Origin: Anaerolineales bacterium
GTDB taxonomy: Bacteria; Chloroflexota; Anaerolineae; 4572-78; J111
Assembly (NCBI GenBank): GCA_015075405.1
Contig: JABTUK010000003.1
Coordinates: forward strand, 1,426,001-1,490,000
Direction of reading: 5' to 3'
DNA: 64,000 nucleotides
How positions within the stretch are numbered: the stretch's first letter is position 1; the number at the start of each line of letters is the position of its first letter. Under the pieces are notes generated by a model. That model was not told the DNA's origin. It did not search any database and was given only the letters and a program-made list of their open reading frames with translations. Both the position numbers and the translations under genes were made by a program. Shown in pieces: positions 15,122-23,538 of the stretch.

Positions 15122-15883
15122 ATGAATGTTGGCGCTCAAAATTCAGAACCGGCCCCCTTGTCTCCGCCGGTCGTCGCCCCGGTGAAGCTTACGTTAGCTT
15201 ACCGGCTGACCCGCTGGTTTGAAAATCATTGGCTGCTGGCCTTCAATACCGCCTGGGGCGTGTTTGTAACCCTGCCCTGGCTGGCCCCCATCTTGATGGC
15301 TCTGGGCCTGACCTGGCCGGGGCGAGCGGTCTACTTTATTTACAACTTTTTCTGTCACCAACTGCCGGAGCGATCCTGGTTTCTCTTTGGGCCGAGTTTT
15401 ACCTACAGCCAGGCCCAAATTGCCGCAGCCTGGGGCCGTCCGCTGGAAAGCATTACCAACGAGTTGATCCGCCGCCAATTTATCGGCACGGCCGAGTTGG
15501 GCTGGAAGGTCGCCTGGTCTGACCGGATGGTTTCCATGTACGGCAGTATCTTTTTGTTCGGGCTGCTCTACGCCGTGCTGCGGGAGCGCGGCATACGCCT
15601 CAACGCTATCCCCTGGTGGCTCTTTGTCCTCTTTATTGTGCCCATGGCCCTCGACGGTACAACCCATCTCATCAACGATGCCCTGCGCCTGGATTTCCGC
15701 CAGACCAATGAATGGGCAGCGGTTCTCACCGGCCACATCTTCCCCGCCGATTTTTATGCGGGCGACCATTTTGCCTCGCTTAACTCGGTGTTGCGGCTGG
15801 CCACGGGGGTTCTCTTTGGCTGGGGGGTGGTCGGTTTTCTGTGGCCTCTGATGGATAGCGAATTTTCCCCCGGCGCGAGGTAA
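15122..15883 (+). CDS. DUF2085-like membrane protein
   Basis: A 253-aa membrane protein with about five hydrophobic segments (residues near 38-60, 66-82, 140-158, 163-180 and 225-248). The FFCHQLPERSWFLFG block matches the CHQxxxRS signature of DUF2085 proteins, and WSDRM takes the place of the usual Cys-x-Arg motif. LDGTTHLINDA and TGxLFGWGVVGF also fit that family. Function unknown; family members are inner-membrane proteins. It is followed after one base by ubiX, so the two are co-transcribed from the promoter at 15060. Confidence 0.7.
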   Translation: MNVGAQNSEPAPLSPPVVAPVKLTLAYRLTRWFENHWLLAFNTAWGVFVTLPWLAPILMALGLTWPGRAVYFIYNFFCHQLPERSWFLFGPSFTYSQAQIAAAWGRPLESITNELIRRQFIGTAELGWKVAWSDRMVSMYGSIFLFGLLYAVLRERGIRLNAIPWWLFVLFIVPMALDGTTHLINDALRLDFRQTNEWAAVLTGHIFPADFYAGDHFASLNSVLRLATGVLFGWGVVGFLWPLMDSEFSPGAR

Positions 15884-15884
15884 T

Positions 15885-16484
15885 TTGAAACAACGCCTCA
15901 TTGTCGGCCTCTCCGGCGCGAGCGGCATTATCTACGGCATCCGCCTGCTGGAAGTTCTGCGCGGCGTCGAAGAGATTGAAACGCACCTGATTATCAGCAG
16001 CGCGGCCAAGCGCACAGCCCTGCTGGAAACCGATTACCCCCTTGACCAAATCGAGCGCCTGGCCGACAAAGTCTACGGCTTTAACGACATTGCCGCCTCC
16101 ATCTCCTCCGGCTCCTACAAAACAATGGGCATGGTTATCATTCCCTGCGCCATCAAAACCCTATCCGGCATTGCCAACTCCTACAATGACAACCTCATCC
16201 TGCGCGCCGCCGACGTGGTGCTCAAAGACCGGCGCAGGCTGGTGCTGGTACTGCGCGAAACCCCTCTCCACCTCGGCCATATCCGGTTGATGGCCCAGGT
16301 CACCGAGATGGGGGCCATCCTCATGCCGCCCATGCCCGCCTTCTACCACCGCCCCAAAACTATAGACGACATCATCAACCAAACCGTCAACCGCGTCCTT
16401 GATCTATTTGACATCGAACTACCCGAAGATTTGTTCAACCGCTGGCAAGGCCCAGCCTACGGTCCCGCCGACCGGCGCGAGTAA
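15885..16484 (+). CDS. ubiX: Flavin prenyltransferase UbiX
   Basis: A 199-aa UbiX/Pad1-family flavoprotein. It attaches dimethylallyl to FMN to make the prenyl-FMN cofactor of UbiD decarboxylases. Signature features: LIVGLSGASGIIYGIRLLEVL at the N-terminus, the SSGSYKTMGMVIIPCAIKTLSGIA block, LVLVLRETPLHLGHI, and GAILMPPMPAFYHRPKTIDD. The start is a TTG at 15885, one base after the preceding stop; GCGAGG just upstream serves as ribosome binding site. A UbiD partner is not in the window. UbiX usually supports menaquinone/ubiquinone synthesis or aromatic decarboxylation. Confidence 0.93.
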   Translation: MKQRLIVGLSGASGIIYGIRLLEVLRGVEEIETHLIISSAAKRTALLETDYPLDQIERLADKVYGFNDIAASISSGSYKTMGMVIIPCAIKTLSGIANSYNDNLILRAADVVLKDRRRLVLVLRETPLHLGHIRLMAQVTEMGAILMPPMPAFYHRPKTIDDIINQTVNRVLDLFDIELPEDLFNRWQGPAYGPADRRE

Positions 16485-16569
16485 CAGAGCCAAGTCATCC
16501 TTCCCCTCTGCTTGCGATTCGTTGGAGGGCTGGATTTTTGACCCTGAGTTGATGTAAAATAAGCGTATC

Positions 16570-17463
16570 ATGATCCACACGCTTGTCACAACTATTATTG
16601 GTGTGCCTATTGACTGCTCCGGCCGGGCTATCGGCGTCGAGCGCATGCCCGCCGCGCTGCGGGCTGCCGGACTGGCCCGGCGCTTGGGTCTGCCTGATGA
16701 GGGCGATCTACCGGTCACGCTTGACGACCCCCGGCGCGACCCCGTTACCGGCATGATTGGCTTTGAGGCTGTTTGCGCGGCTTCGGCGGGGATTCGGGCC
16801 GGGGTAGGGGCGCTGCTGGCGCGGGGCGAACGGCCTTTGGTTGTCGGCGGCTGCTGCACCCTGCTGCTGGGCGTTTTTGCCGCCCTGCGCGACTATTTCG
16901 GTCGAACCGGGCTGGCCTTTGTGGATGGACACCTGGATTTTTACGATGGTCAAACTTCGCCCACCGGCGAGCCGGCCGATATGGAACTGGCTATTTTGAC
17001 TGGGCTGGGTCCCGCCGGGCTGGTTGACCTGGCCGGGTCGCCGCCGCTGGTAGACCCCTCTGACGTTTTTGTGCTGGGCTACCGCGACGCCGAACAGGCG
17101 GCCCAGGACGGCGCACCGGACCCCAAAGTGGTAACGCCGGAGATACACTTGTTTGAAGCTCAGGCCGTGCGGCAGGCTCCCGCCTCGATAGGCGGTCAGG
17201 TGGCGGAAAAGTTGGCCGCTGCGCCGGGCCGCTACTGGCTGCACCTTGACCTGGATATATTGGACGAAACAGCCCTCCCCGCCGTTGATTACCTGATGCC
17301 CGGCGGCCTCGACTGGGCTGAACTGGCCGCCCTGGTGCGCCCGCTGGCTCAATCGCCGGCCATGCTCGGGCTGGATGTCACCATCTACAATCCCACCCTC
17401 GACCCAGACGGCAAGTACGCGCGCCAAATTGTCGAACTGCTTGAAACCATCCTGAGAACTTGA
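16570..17463 (+). CDS. Arginase/agmatinase-family protein with altered metal site
   Basis: A 297-aa ureohydrolase-fold protein. Family hydrolases use two Mn ions held by one His and several Asp/His. Here DGHLDFYD (Asp119, His121, Asp123) and HLDLDILD (Asp227, Asp229) are kept, but the usual GGDHS motif is GGCCT (residues 93-97), so the first metal-binding His is Cys. Overall architecture, including MPAALRAAGL and the GYRD segment, is intact. It could be an arginase-like hydrolase with one strong metal site, a formiminoglutamase relative, or a non-hydrolytic homologue. It stands alone between ubiX and corA; no urea or polyamine genes are adjacent. Confidence 0.78.
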   Translation: MIHTLVTTIIGVPIDCSGRAIGVERMPAALRAAGLARRLGLPDEGDLPVTLDDPRRDPVTGMIGFEAVCAASAGIRAGVGALLARGERPLVVGGCCTLLLGVFAALRDYFGRTGLAFVDGHLDFYDGQTSPTGEPADMELAILTGLGPAGLVDLAGSPPLVDPSDVFVLGYRDAEQAAQDGAPDPKVVTPEIHLFEAQAVRQAPASIGGQVAEKLAAAPGRYWLHLDLDILDETALPAVDYLMPGGLDWAELAALVRPLAQSPAMLGLDVTIYNPTLDPDGKYARQIVELLETILRT

Positions 17464-17492
17464 CCCCCTGCTTCAGAAACGAGAGAACCGTC

Positions 17493-18536
17493 ATGTCCAA
17501 ACGAATCCCCAAACGCTCTCAAAAGGCCGGTCTCCCGCCCGGCACACCCATGTATATTGGCGACAACCCCACCGAAACCGCCCACATTACCATCATCCAC
17601 TACAGTGAAACCGAACTGGAAGAAAGAGAAGTCGAACAGCTGGAAGAATGTTTCTCTTTCAAAGATAAGCAGACGGTCAACTGGATTAATGTAGATGGCC
17701 TGCATGCCGGCGTTATCGCCCAACTGGGCCACTGTTTTGGCGTGCCGGCGCTGGTGTTGGAAGACATTCTCAACACCCACCAGCGGCCCAAACTTGAGGG
17801 CTTTGACGGCAGTCTTTACATTGTTCTCAAGATGCTTGCCTGCGACGGGTCTCACCAGGATATTATAATCGAGCAGGTCAGCCTGGTGCTTGGCCCCAAT
17901 TATGTTCTGTCATTTCAGGAAAAAATTGGCGACGTGTTCAACCCGGTGCGCCAGCGCATCCGCAACCCTAAAAGCCAGCTTCGCCAAAATGGGCCGGATT
18001 ATCTAACTTATGTCTTGCTAGACGCGATTATTGACAATTATTTCCTCATCCTGGAAATGATGGGCGAGCAGATTGGGACGGTGGAAGATGAATTGTTGAG
18101 CGCGCCCACCCCGCAAACCATCAAAACCATCCACCATCTCAAGCGTGAGATGATTTATCTGCGCCAATCGGTCTGGCCGCTGCGCGAAGTTATCACCGCC
18201 CTCAGCCGCGAAGACACACCCTTGATCAGCCCCATCACCCGCACCCACCTGCGCGATGTCTACGACCACACCATCCAGGTCATCGAAACCATCGAAACCT
18301 ACCGCGAAATGCTGGCCGGCATGCTCGAACTGTACCTCTCCAGCATGAGCAACAAAATGAACGAGGTCATGAAAACCTTGACCATCATCGCCACCATTTT
18401 TATCCCCCTCTCCTTCATCGCCGACCTGTATGATCTCAACCTCTATTGGCCCTGGGGCTACCTGCCGCTATCGCTGCTTATGCTGCTCGTCGGCATTGGC
18501 ATGGTGGTTTATTTCAAAAGAAAGAAGTGGCTATAG
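17493..18536 (+). CDS. CorA-family divalent cation transporter, variant pore motif
   Basis: A 347-aa CorA-type protein. The N-terminal cytoplasmic alpha/beta domain (to about residue 240), the long stalk helix (LSSMSNKMNEVMKTLTIIATIFIP) and two C-terminal membrane helices with a basic end (YFKRKKWL) are all present, which indicates a functional pentameric channel for Mg2+ or related ions. The universally quoted YGMN selectivity motif after helix 1 is replaced by YDLN, and the following loop is shorter than usual. ATG 17493 gives MSKRIPKRS; the extension to 17460 is rejected. Ion selectivity cannot be assigned; ZntB-type proteins also deviate at this motif. Confidence 0.85.
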   Translation: MSKRIPKRSQKAGLPPGTPMYIGDNPTETAHITIIHYSETELEEREVEQLEECFSFKDKQTVNWINVDGLHAGVIAQLGHCFGVPALVLEDILNTHQRPKLEGFDGSLYIVLKMLACDGSHQDIIIEQVSLVLGPNYVLSFQEKIGDVFNPVRQRIRNPKSQLRQNGPDYLTYVLLDAIIDNYFLILEMMGEQIGTVEDELLSAPTPQTIKTIHHLKREMIYLRQSVWPLREVITALSREDTPLISPITRTHLRDVYDHTIQVIETIETYREMLAGMLELYLSSMSNKMNEVMKTLTIIATIFIPLSFIADLYDLNLYWPWGYLPLSLLMLLVGIGMVVYFKRKKWL

Positions 18537-18540
18537 GAAA

Positions 18541-18600
18541 AGGAACTGAGAGAACCTAATTCTCAGGTTCCCTCAGTTCCTATGAGTTCCTTTAGTTCCC
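18541..18600. repeat. Palindromic repeat (AGGAACTGAG/CTCAGTTCCT)
   Basis: AGGAACTGAGAGAACCT (18541-18557) pairs with AGGTTCCCTCAGTTCCT (18565-18581) with one mismatch, followed by more AGTTCC units up to the ribosome binding site of the next gene. Confidence 0.6.
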
Positions 18601-18622
18601 TCCAACCGAAAGGACTCCGCTG

Positions 18623-21600
18623 ATGTACGCTCTCAACATTGACCCGCTCAATCCCAAAGGCAACCCAACCAGCGCCGAGTTGCGAAATCTGGGCGTCAAG
18701 GCGGTGCGCTACAGTTACAAAGACGCCAGCAGCGGCAGCCAGCTCGACTCGCAGCGTTTGGGCTTCTACAGCAACCACCTGCAAGGGCTGGTCCAGGCCA
18801 ACATTGACCCGCTGATTATCCTGACCTACGAGACCTACCCCGGTGCGCCGCTCCACCCCGCCACCGATACGGTTTGGGATAATTACATTACCGCTTTTGC
18901 CCGGCGGGCCGGTCAACTGGCCCAGGCATTGGCCCCGCTGCGACCCACCTTTCAAGTCTGGAATGAGCCGGATTTGCCGCCCCACCCCGAATACATCCGC
19001 ACCATGCCCGAAGCTGTGTTTGGCCGCATGCTCCGCCGCGCCTACGACGCTATCAAAGCCGCCGCGCCTCAAACGCGGGTCATCGCCGCCGGGTTGGGTT
19101 CCGGCAATTGGAACTGGCTGGCTAATGTTATCAGCAGCCAGAAAGACAGCCTGCCCGCCGACGCCATAGCCATCCATCCCTACGGCCAGCGCCCCGAACC
19201 GAACTGGCCCAGTACCACCTGGGGCTTTGGCTATGTCGGCAGCCTGATTGCCAATTACGGGCGCGTCACCAGCCTGCCTATCGTCATCAGCGAAATCGGC
19301 GAGCAGCACCTTGACCGCCCGCAGCAGGCCGAATATTTGTGGCGCTTTTATCGCACCATCATCAACCAGTTCAGCGGCTCGGTCGAGCGGGTCTTTTGGT
19401 TTTGCTACAGCGACGGCATGGTGCCGCCCTACGGCCTGCTCGACGCCAACAACCAGCCCAAACCGGCCTACCAGACCTTTCGCACCCTGGCCACTGCCAC
19501 CCCACCCGACCGCCAACCCGGTTTGATGACCCTGACGGCATTCGTCAACAAGGCCGACTACGATAATATGGTTCGCAATCCGGCCCAAAAGCTAGAGATT
19601 GACGCCGACCTGCGGGTTGACGGGGTGCTGTACCGCCAGGGCAAAATCAGCTATCGCGGCACAACCTCGCTCAACTTTCCCAAAAAAGGCTTCAAAATCA
19701 AATTTGCCAAAAAACAGCTTTACCAGGGCCACACCCGCCGCATTGACCTGAGCGGCAGCTACAGCGATAAAAGCCTGATCCGCGAACGCCTGTCGTTTGA
19801 TTTGTTTGCCAAAACAAAAGTCACCGCCTCCAAAGCCTGGCACGTGGATTACACCATCCGCAGCCGCGACGGGCAGGTATTGGAGCGCGGCGTCTACACC
19901 GGCCTGGAGCACGTGGACGACTATTTCTTCCGCAATCGCCAGCGCGAAATTGGCAGCTTATTTCAGGCCAACGGCGGGGTGATTAATGGCCCGTTCGTCG
20001 GCGCAACCCTTGACCCGCAGCCCCCGGAATTACTACCCTTGTTATACGAAAAGGACCACCCGGAAGACGAGGATTTTAGCGACCTCGACGCCTTCATCCG
20101 CGCCATCAACAGTTGGGACGCCAACACCATCGCCCAATTTCTCGATCAAATTCTGGATGTGGAGGCCTACCTCGACTGGCTGGCAGTCAACACCCTGGTC
20201 CAGGCCAATGACAACTATCACAAAAACTATTATGTCCACCGCCGCCCCGCCGACGGCAAACGCGAGATTTTGCCCTGGGATTACGATTTGAGCTGGGGCC
20301 GCAGCTGGAACGATTTCTGCGACGGCCTGTGCGATGACCTATCGGAAGGGACTTCGATTAAAGGCTCAAACCAGTTGAACAACGCCTTGAGCAAGCGCGT
20401 CCTCAACAACCCCGTCCTTTACGAGCGGCTGCGGGCCAAACTGACCGACCTGTTGAACAACGAATTTACCGAAGCCAAACTCTTTGCCAAAATTGACAGC
20501 TATTACAACGACATCCGCGCCCTGGTCCAGCAGGATACCAAAAAGTGGCCCACCAACGAGCAGTTTGAGCAGGAGCGCGACCGGCTCAAAGATTGGATTC
20601 GCCGCCGCCGGGCCTTTTTGTTCAAAGAGTTGGGGACGCCCCCCAGCCAACTGGCCGATACCATCGTGGCGGCGGTTGGCTTTGGTAAACCCACCCTGGT
20701 TGAGGGCGATGCGCTCACCTTCGAGGCAACCGTGCGCAACATCGGCGGGGCCATCACCGGCGGGACGGTCGGCGTGGCCTTTTTGGTGGATGGAGCCTAC
20801 ATTACCTTTGGCACGTCGCCGCCGCTGGAGGCCGGGGGCAGCCGGGTTATCAAAGCGGTCGCTCCCTGGACGGCGGCTGCCGGGGAACACACCCTGACCG
20901 CTATCGTGGACGACATCAACCGCTACCCCGAAGCTTCGGAAACCAACAACTCCCTGGCGGTCAAATTCCAGGTGGAGCGCAAACCCGCTCCCGGCCTGGC
21001 CGACACCCTCATCCGCGATATTGGTTTCGAGCGGCTGGAAGGCGGGCAGGTGCGCCTGGCGGCGTTAGTCACTAATGTCGGGACCGCCGAAACCGCCGCT
21101 CAAGTCGGGGTGGCCTTTTTTGTGGACGACAAATACACCACCTTTGGGATTATCTCGCCCCTGCCCGCCGGCGACGAAAAGCCGGTGCGCGCCCAGCAGG
21201 CCCTCAATCTGACCGGCAGCCACAAAATCACGGCCATTGTGGACGACATCAATCGCTACCCGGAGCAAAATGAGCAGAACAACGTGTTGGTTAAGCAGGT
21301 CAACTTTGGCGCTCCCGGTCCCGCTCCCCTGGCCGATACGCTCATCCTGAGCCTCAGCCTGGGCCAGAGCCGCTTCAACGAAGGCGACCTGCTGATCTTT
21401 GAAGCCCTGGTGCGAAACATCGGCACAGCCGCCACCGGCGATGTGGTCGGCGTGGCCTTTCTGGTCAACGGCCAGCAAATTACCTTTGGCAACACCTCGA
21501 CCCTGGCCGCCGGCGAGAGCCGCACCGTACGGGCAGTCACTACCTGGCGGGCCGTGGCCGGCCGCCACCGGCTGACCGCCATCGTAGATGACATCAACCG

Positions 21601-21988
21601 TTACCCCGAACTTTCCGAAACCAACAACTCCTTTGAAATGGAGTTTCAGGTTCTACCCAGCACCGGCCCGGCCCTGCCCGACTCGACGCTCGACGCGATT
21701 GGCTTTGAGCGCACCCCCTCCGGCCAAATCACCCTCAGCGCCGTTGTCTCCAACATCGGCAGCGCCGCCACCCCCGATGTGGTCGGCGTGGCCTTCTTTG
21801 TCAACGGCCAATACGCTACTTACGGCATCACCCCGCCCATGGCTGCCGGCGCTACCCAGACCATCCGCGCCGTTCAGCCGCTACCCCTGCGCGGCAAACA
21901 AACCATCACCGCCATTGTGGACGATATTAATCGGTACGACGAGGTGACTACCCAGAATAATGCGTTGACCAAAGAGATGACTTTTTAG
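18623..21988 (+). CDS. Glycosidase-like / CotH kinase-like / four-CARDB fusion protein
   Basis: A 1121-aa multidomain protein. Residues about 1-290 form a glycoside hydrolase-like TIM barrel with FQVWNEPD (Glu115, acid/base position) and PIVISEIGEQH (Glu224, nucleophile position). Residues about 300-665 are a CotH-like domain with ISYRGTTSLNFPKKGFKIKF and LPWDYDLSWG. Residues about 675-1121 hold four CARDB-type adhesion domains, each ending in TAIVDDINRY. CotH proteins are atypical protein kinases known from spore coats and cellulosomal scaffolds; CARDB domains are usually extracellular. Yet no signal peptide is visible: the ATG at 18623 (behind AAAGGA) directly begins the barrel. A start further upstream is blocked by the repeat region. 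Substrate unknown. Confidence 0.82.
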   Translation: MYALNIDPLNPKGNPTSAELRNLGVKAVRYSYKDASSGSQLDSQRLGFYSNHLQGLVQANIDPLIILTYETYPGAPLHPATDTVWDNYITAFARRAGQLAQALAPLRPTFQVWNEPDLPPHPEYIRTMPEAVFGRMLRRAYDAIKAAAPQTRVIAAGLGSGNWNWLANVISSQKDSLPADAIAIHPYGQRPEPNWPSTTWGFGYVGSLIANYGRVTSLPIVISEIGEQHLDRPQQAEYLWRFYRTIINQFSGSVERVFWFCYSDGMVPPYGLLDANNQPKPAYQTFRTLATATPPDRQPGLMTLTAFVNKADYDNMVRNPAQKLEIDADLRVDGVLYRQGKISYRGTTSLNFPKKGFKIKFAKKQLYQGHTRRIDLSGSYSDKSLIRERLSFDLFAKTKVTASKAWHVDYTIRSRDGQVLERGVYTGLEHVDDYFFRNRQREIGSLFQANGGVINGPFVGATLDPQPPELLPLLYEKDHPEDEDFSDLDAFIRAINSWDANTIAQFLDQILDVEAYLDWLAVNTLVQANDNYHKNYYVHRRPADGKREILPWDYDLSWGRSWNDFCDGLCDDLSEGTSIKGSNQLNNALSKRVLNNPVLYERLRAKLTDLLNNEFTEAKLFAKIDSYYNDIRALVQQDTKKWPTNEQFEQERDRLKDWIRRRRAFLFKELGTPPSQLADTIVAAVGFGKPTLVEGDALTFEATVRNIGGAITGGTVGVAFLVDGAYITFGTSPPLEAGGSRVIKAVAPWTAAAGEHTLTAIVDDINRYPEASETNNSLAVKFQVERKPAPGLADTLIRDIGFERLEGGQVRLAALVTNVGTAETAAQVGVAFFVDDKYTTFGIISPLPAGDEKPVRAQQALNLTGSHKITAIVDDINRYPEQNEQNNVLVKQVNFGAPGPAPLADTLILSLSLGQSRFNEGDLLIFEALVRNIGTAATGDVVGVAFLVNGQQITFGNTSTLAAGESRTVRAVTTWRAVAGRHRLTAIVDDINRYPELSETNNSFEMEFQVLPSTGPALPDSTLDAIGFERTPSGQITLSAVVSNIGSAATPDVVGVAFFVNGQYATYGITPPMAAGATQTIRAVQPLPLRGKQTITAIVDDINRYDEVTTQNNALTKEMTF

Positions 21989-22010
21989 GGGGTGCGATCC
22001 TCTCCTCTAA

Positions 22011-22203
22011 CCCCTCACCCTAACCCTCTCCCGGTGGGAGAGGGGACTCTTGGCTTTCTCCCCTCGCCCTTTGGGAGAGGCTGCTGAGTGTGCAGCACCC
22101 GGCGTGGGGGTGAGGGCTATTTTCACAGGAGTCATCACAAGCCAACGGCACGCCGCCAATTATGAAAAGGTAGCAGGGTAACAAGGTCGCAAAGTCGCAG
22201 GGT
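22011..22203. repeat. CCCTCACCC palindromes and microsatellite, intergenic
   Basis: Two head-to-tail palindromic units with CCCTCTCCC/GGGAGAGGG and CTCCCCTCGCC/GGGAGAGG cores and an outer GGGGGTGAGGG arm (22011-22117), then GTAGCAGGGTAACAAGG-type units (22166-22203). The 274-base gap between the CotH fusion and the DUF1772 gene holds nothing else that I can see. Confidence 0.65.
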
Positions 22204-22262
22204 CACATATTTCTCGGCGGTCGGCAGTCAGCCGTCGGCGGTCTATTGACGAAGGAAGATTT

Positions 22263-22751
22263 ATGGAAACTATAGACCTCATCCTATTTATTTTAACCCT
22301 GTTCGCGGCGCTCACCTGCGGGCTGATCGGCGGCGTATTTTATGCTTTTTCCACATTTGTGATGAAAGCCCTCGGACGGATTCCCGCCGAGGCCGGCATT
22401 GCCGCTATGCAGACGATTAACATCACCGTGATTACACCCTGGTTTCTGGCCCCGTTTTTGCTGGCGGCTGTCGCCTGTCTCGCGGTCATGGCCGCGGCGT
22501 TGTTACGCTGGCACGGGATAGACTCGCTGTTGCTGCTTGGCGGCGGCGCGTTCTATCTGTTGGGCTGTATTGGGGTAACGTTTGCTTTCAACATCCCCCG
22601 CAACAATTTACTGGCCCCACTCGCCCCAGCCGACCCGGCCAGCGCGACCTATTGGGCCGAGTACCTGGCAAGCTGGACCTTTTGGAACAGCGTGCGGACA
22701 GCCGCCGCCCTGGGCGCAGCGGCATTGCTTATCATCGCCCTGGTATATTAA
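22263..22751 (+). CDS. DUF1772-family membrane protein
   Basis: A 162-aa protein with four hydrophobic helices (residues about 6-36, 55-80, 87-106, 140-162). The pattern GGVFYAFSTFVMKAL at the N-terminus, and FNIPRNNLL followed by a conserved W (YLASWTFWNSVRT) before the last helix, is typical of DUF1772, a family that includes anthrone oxygenase-like proteins. The biochemical role of the bacterial members is not established. ATG 22263 follows GAAGGAAG. It appears monocistronic. Confidence 0.8.
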   Translation: METIDLILFILTLFAALTCGLIGGVFYAFSTFVMKALGRIPAEAGIAAMQTINITVITPWFLAPFLLAAVACLAVMAAALLRWHGIDSLLLLGGGAFYLLGCIGVTFAFNIPRNNLLAPLAPADPASATYWAEYLASWTFWNSVRTAAALGAAALLIIALVY

Positions 22752-22948
22752 CAAGAAATCATCAGCCAAATGTGGAGCGGGCTGTGTATGAATTGGTCGA
22801 GAGCCTGGCCTACGCCCCGCAAGCCGCCTGGCTGCGCGCCCCATCGGGCGACATGGCCGATGCCCTGGCCGGACTTTCCCGGCTGGAGCAACTGCCGGAC
22901 GTCGAGAATGTGGAACCGCAAATGCTGCTGGAGAGCGTCCGGCGGTAG
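22752..22948 (+). pseudogene. Possible gene remnant after the DUF1772 gene
   Basis: Directly after the DUF1772 stop, another frame reads about 65 residues of protein-like sequence (NVERAVYELVESLAYAPQA ... MLLESVRR) to a stop at 22948. It has balanced composition and codon use like real genes but no convincing start codon or ribosome binding site; possible GTG starts lie near 22790. It looks like the 3' end of a longer gene whose front was lost. I do not recognise the family. It could also be chance. Confidence 0.35.
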
Positions 22949-23009
22949 GGGGTTGGTCACTGGTGGGTAGCAAATCAGTGAGGGCTGAACAGGGGTAAGT
23001 TCTCGTTGC

Positions 23010-23093
23010 TGCGATGGCGGTTTGCTGTAGGTTGGGTTGAACCTGGTGAAACCCAACAAATTGTTAGGTCTCGCCATCGGCCGACCCAACCTA
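23010..23093. repeat. Nested inverted repeat (GTAGGTTGGGTT family)
   Basis: CGATGGCG near 23012 pairs with CGCCATCG near 23072; inside, TAGGTTGGGT (23028-23037) pairs with ACCCAACCTA (23084-23093) and GTTGGGTT with AACCCAAC. It fills the gap between the DUF1772 region and the toxin gene. Confidence 0.6.
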
Positions 23094-23136
23094 TGTACTG
23101 CGGCGGGGAGTGGATTTCAATTGGAATTACCGGGAG

Positions 23137-23538
23137 CTAACGCCAATTTTCAATCTGCAGGTCGGGTACAACCTGGAAGTCTTGATCGGTAGTTAGTAAA
23201 ATGAGATCATAGCGAACGGCAACAATGGCGATAAATGAGTCTATCGCTTCTAGCTGCCGCCCTTGCCGGCGCAAAACAGCCCGTAGTTGGGCCGATTGTT
23301 CAGCAATGGGTTGATCAACGTGGTAATATTTGAATAAGCCCTTGAGGCTGGCCCAGGCCTGTAAATTTTCGGCTGCGCGGGGAATTAAGCTGATACCAAA
23401 CAAAAATTCGTGTAAAGCGGGCGTGGCAATGGCAAACTGATCGCCCGCTTGCAGTTGGGCCAAAAATTTTTGCCGTAAAGAGTGCCGCAGGGTGATCAGA
23501 GAAGAAATGTGATTGGCGTCGAGTAAATATTCGGTCAT
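23137..23538 (-). CDS. PIN-domain toxin (VapC-type ribonuclease)
   Basis: A 133-aa PIN-domain protein. Acidic residues expected at the metal-dependent RNase site are visible: Asp7 in YLLDANHIS, a Glu in LHEFLFG, Asp in AIDSFIAIVA and Asp in LLTTDQDF. VapC toxins cleave tRNA or rRNA and are held inactive by the cognate antitoxin. The gene overlaps the preceding antitoxin gene by four bases (ATGA), the standard antitoxin-first arrangement. The target RNA cannot be deduced. Confidence 0.88.
   Translation of the reverse strand: MTEYLLDANHISSLITLRHSLRQKFLAQLQAGDQFAIATPALHEFLFGISLIPRAAENLQAWASLKGLFKYYHVDQPIAEQSAQLRAVLRRQGRQLEAIDSFIAIVAVRYDLILLTTDQDFQVVPDLQIENWR

Noticed and set aside
15122..16484. 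Possibility that ubiX is part of a UbiD decarboxylase operon
   Set aside because: No UbiD-like gene is adjacent on either side within the window.
18563..19588. A 341-codon minus-strand frame opposite the CotH fusion gene
   Set aside because: Shadow of a clear multidomain gene; no start signal and no recognisable motifs.
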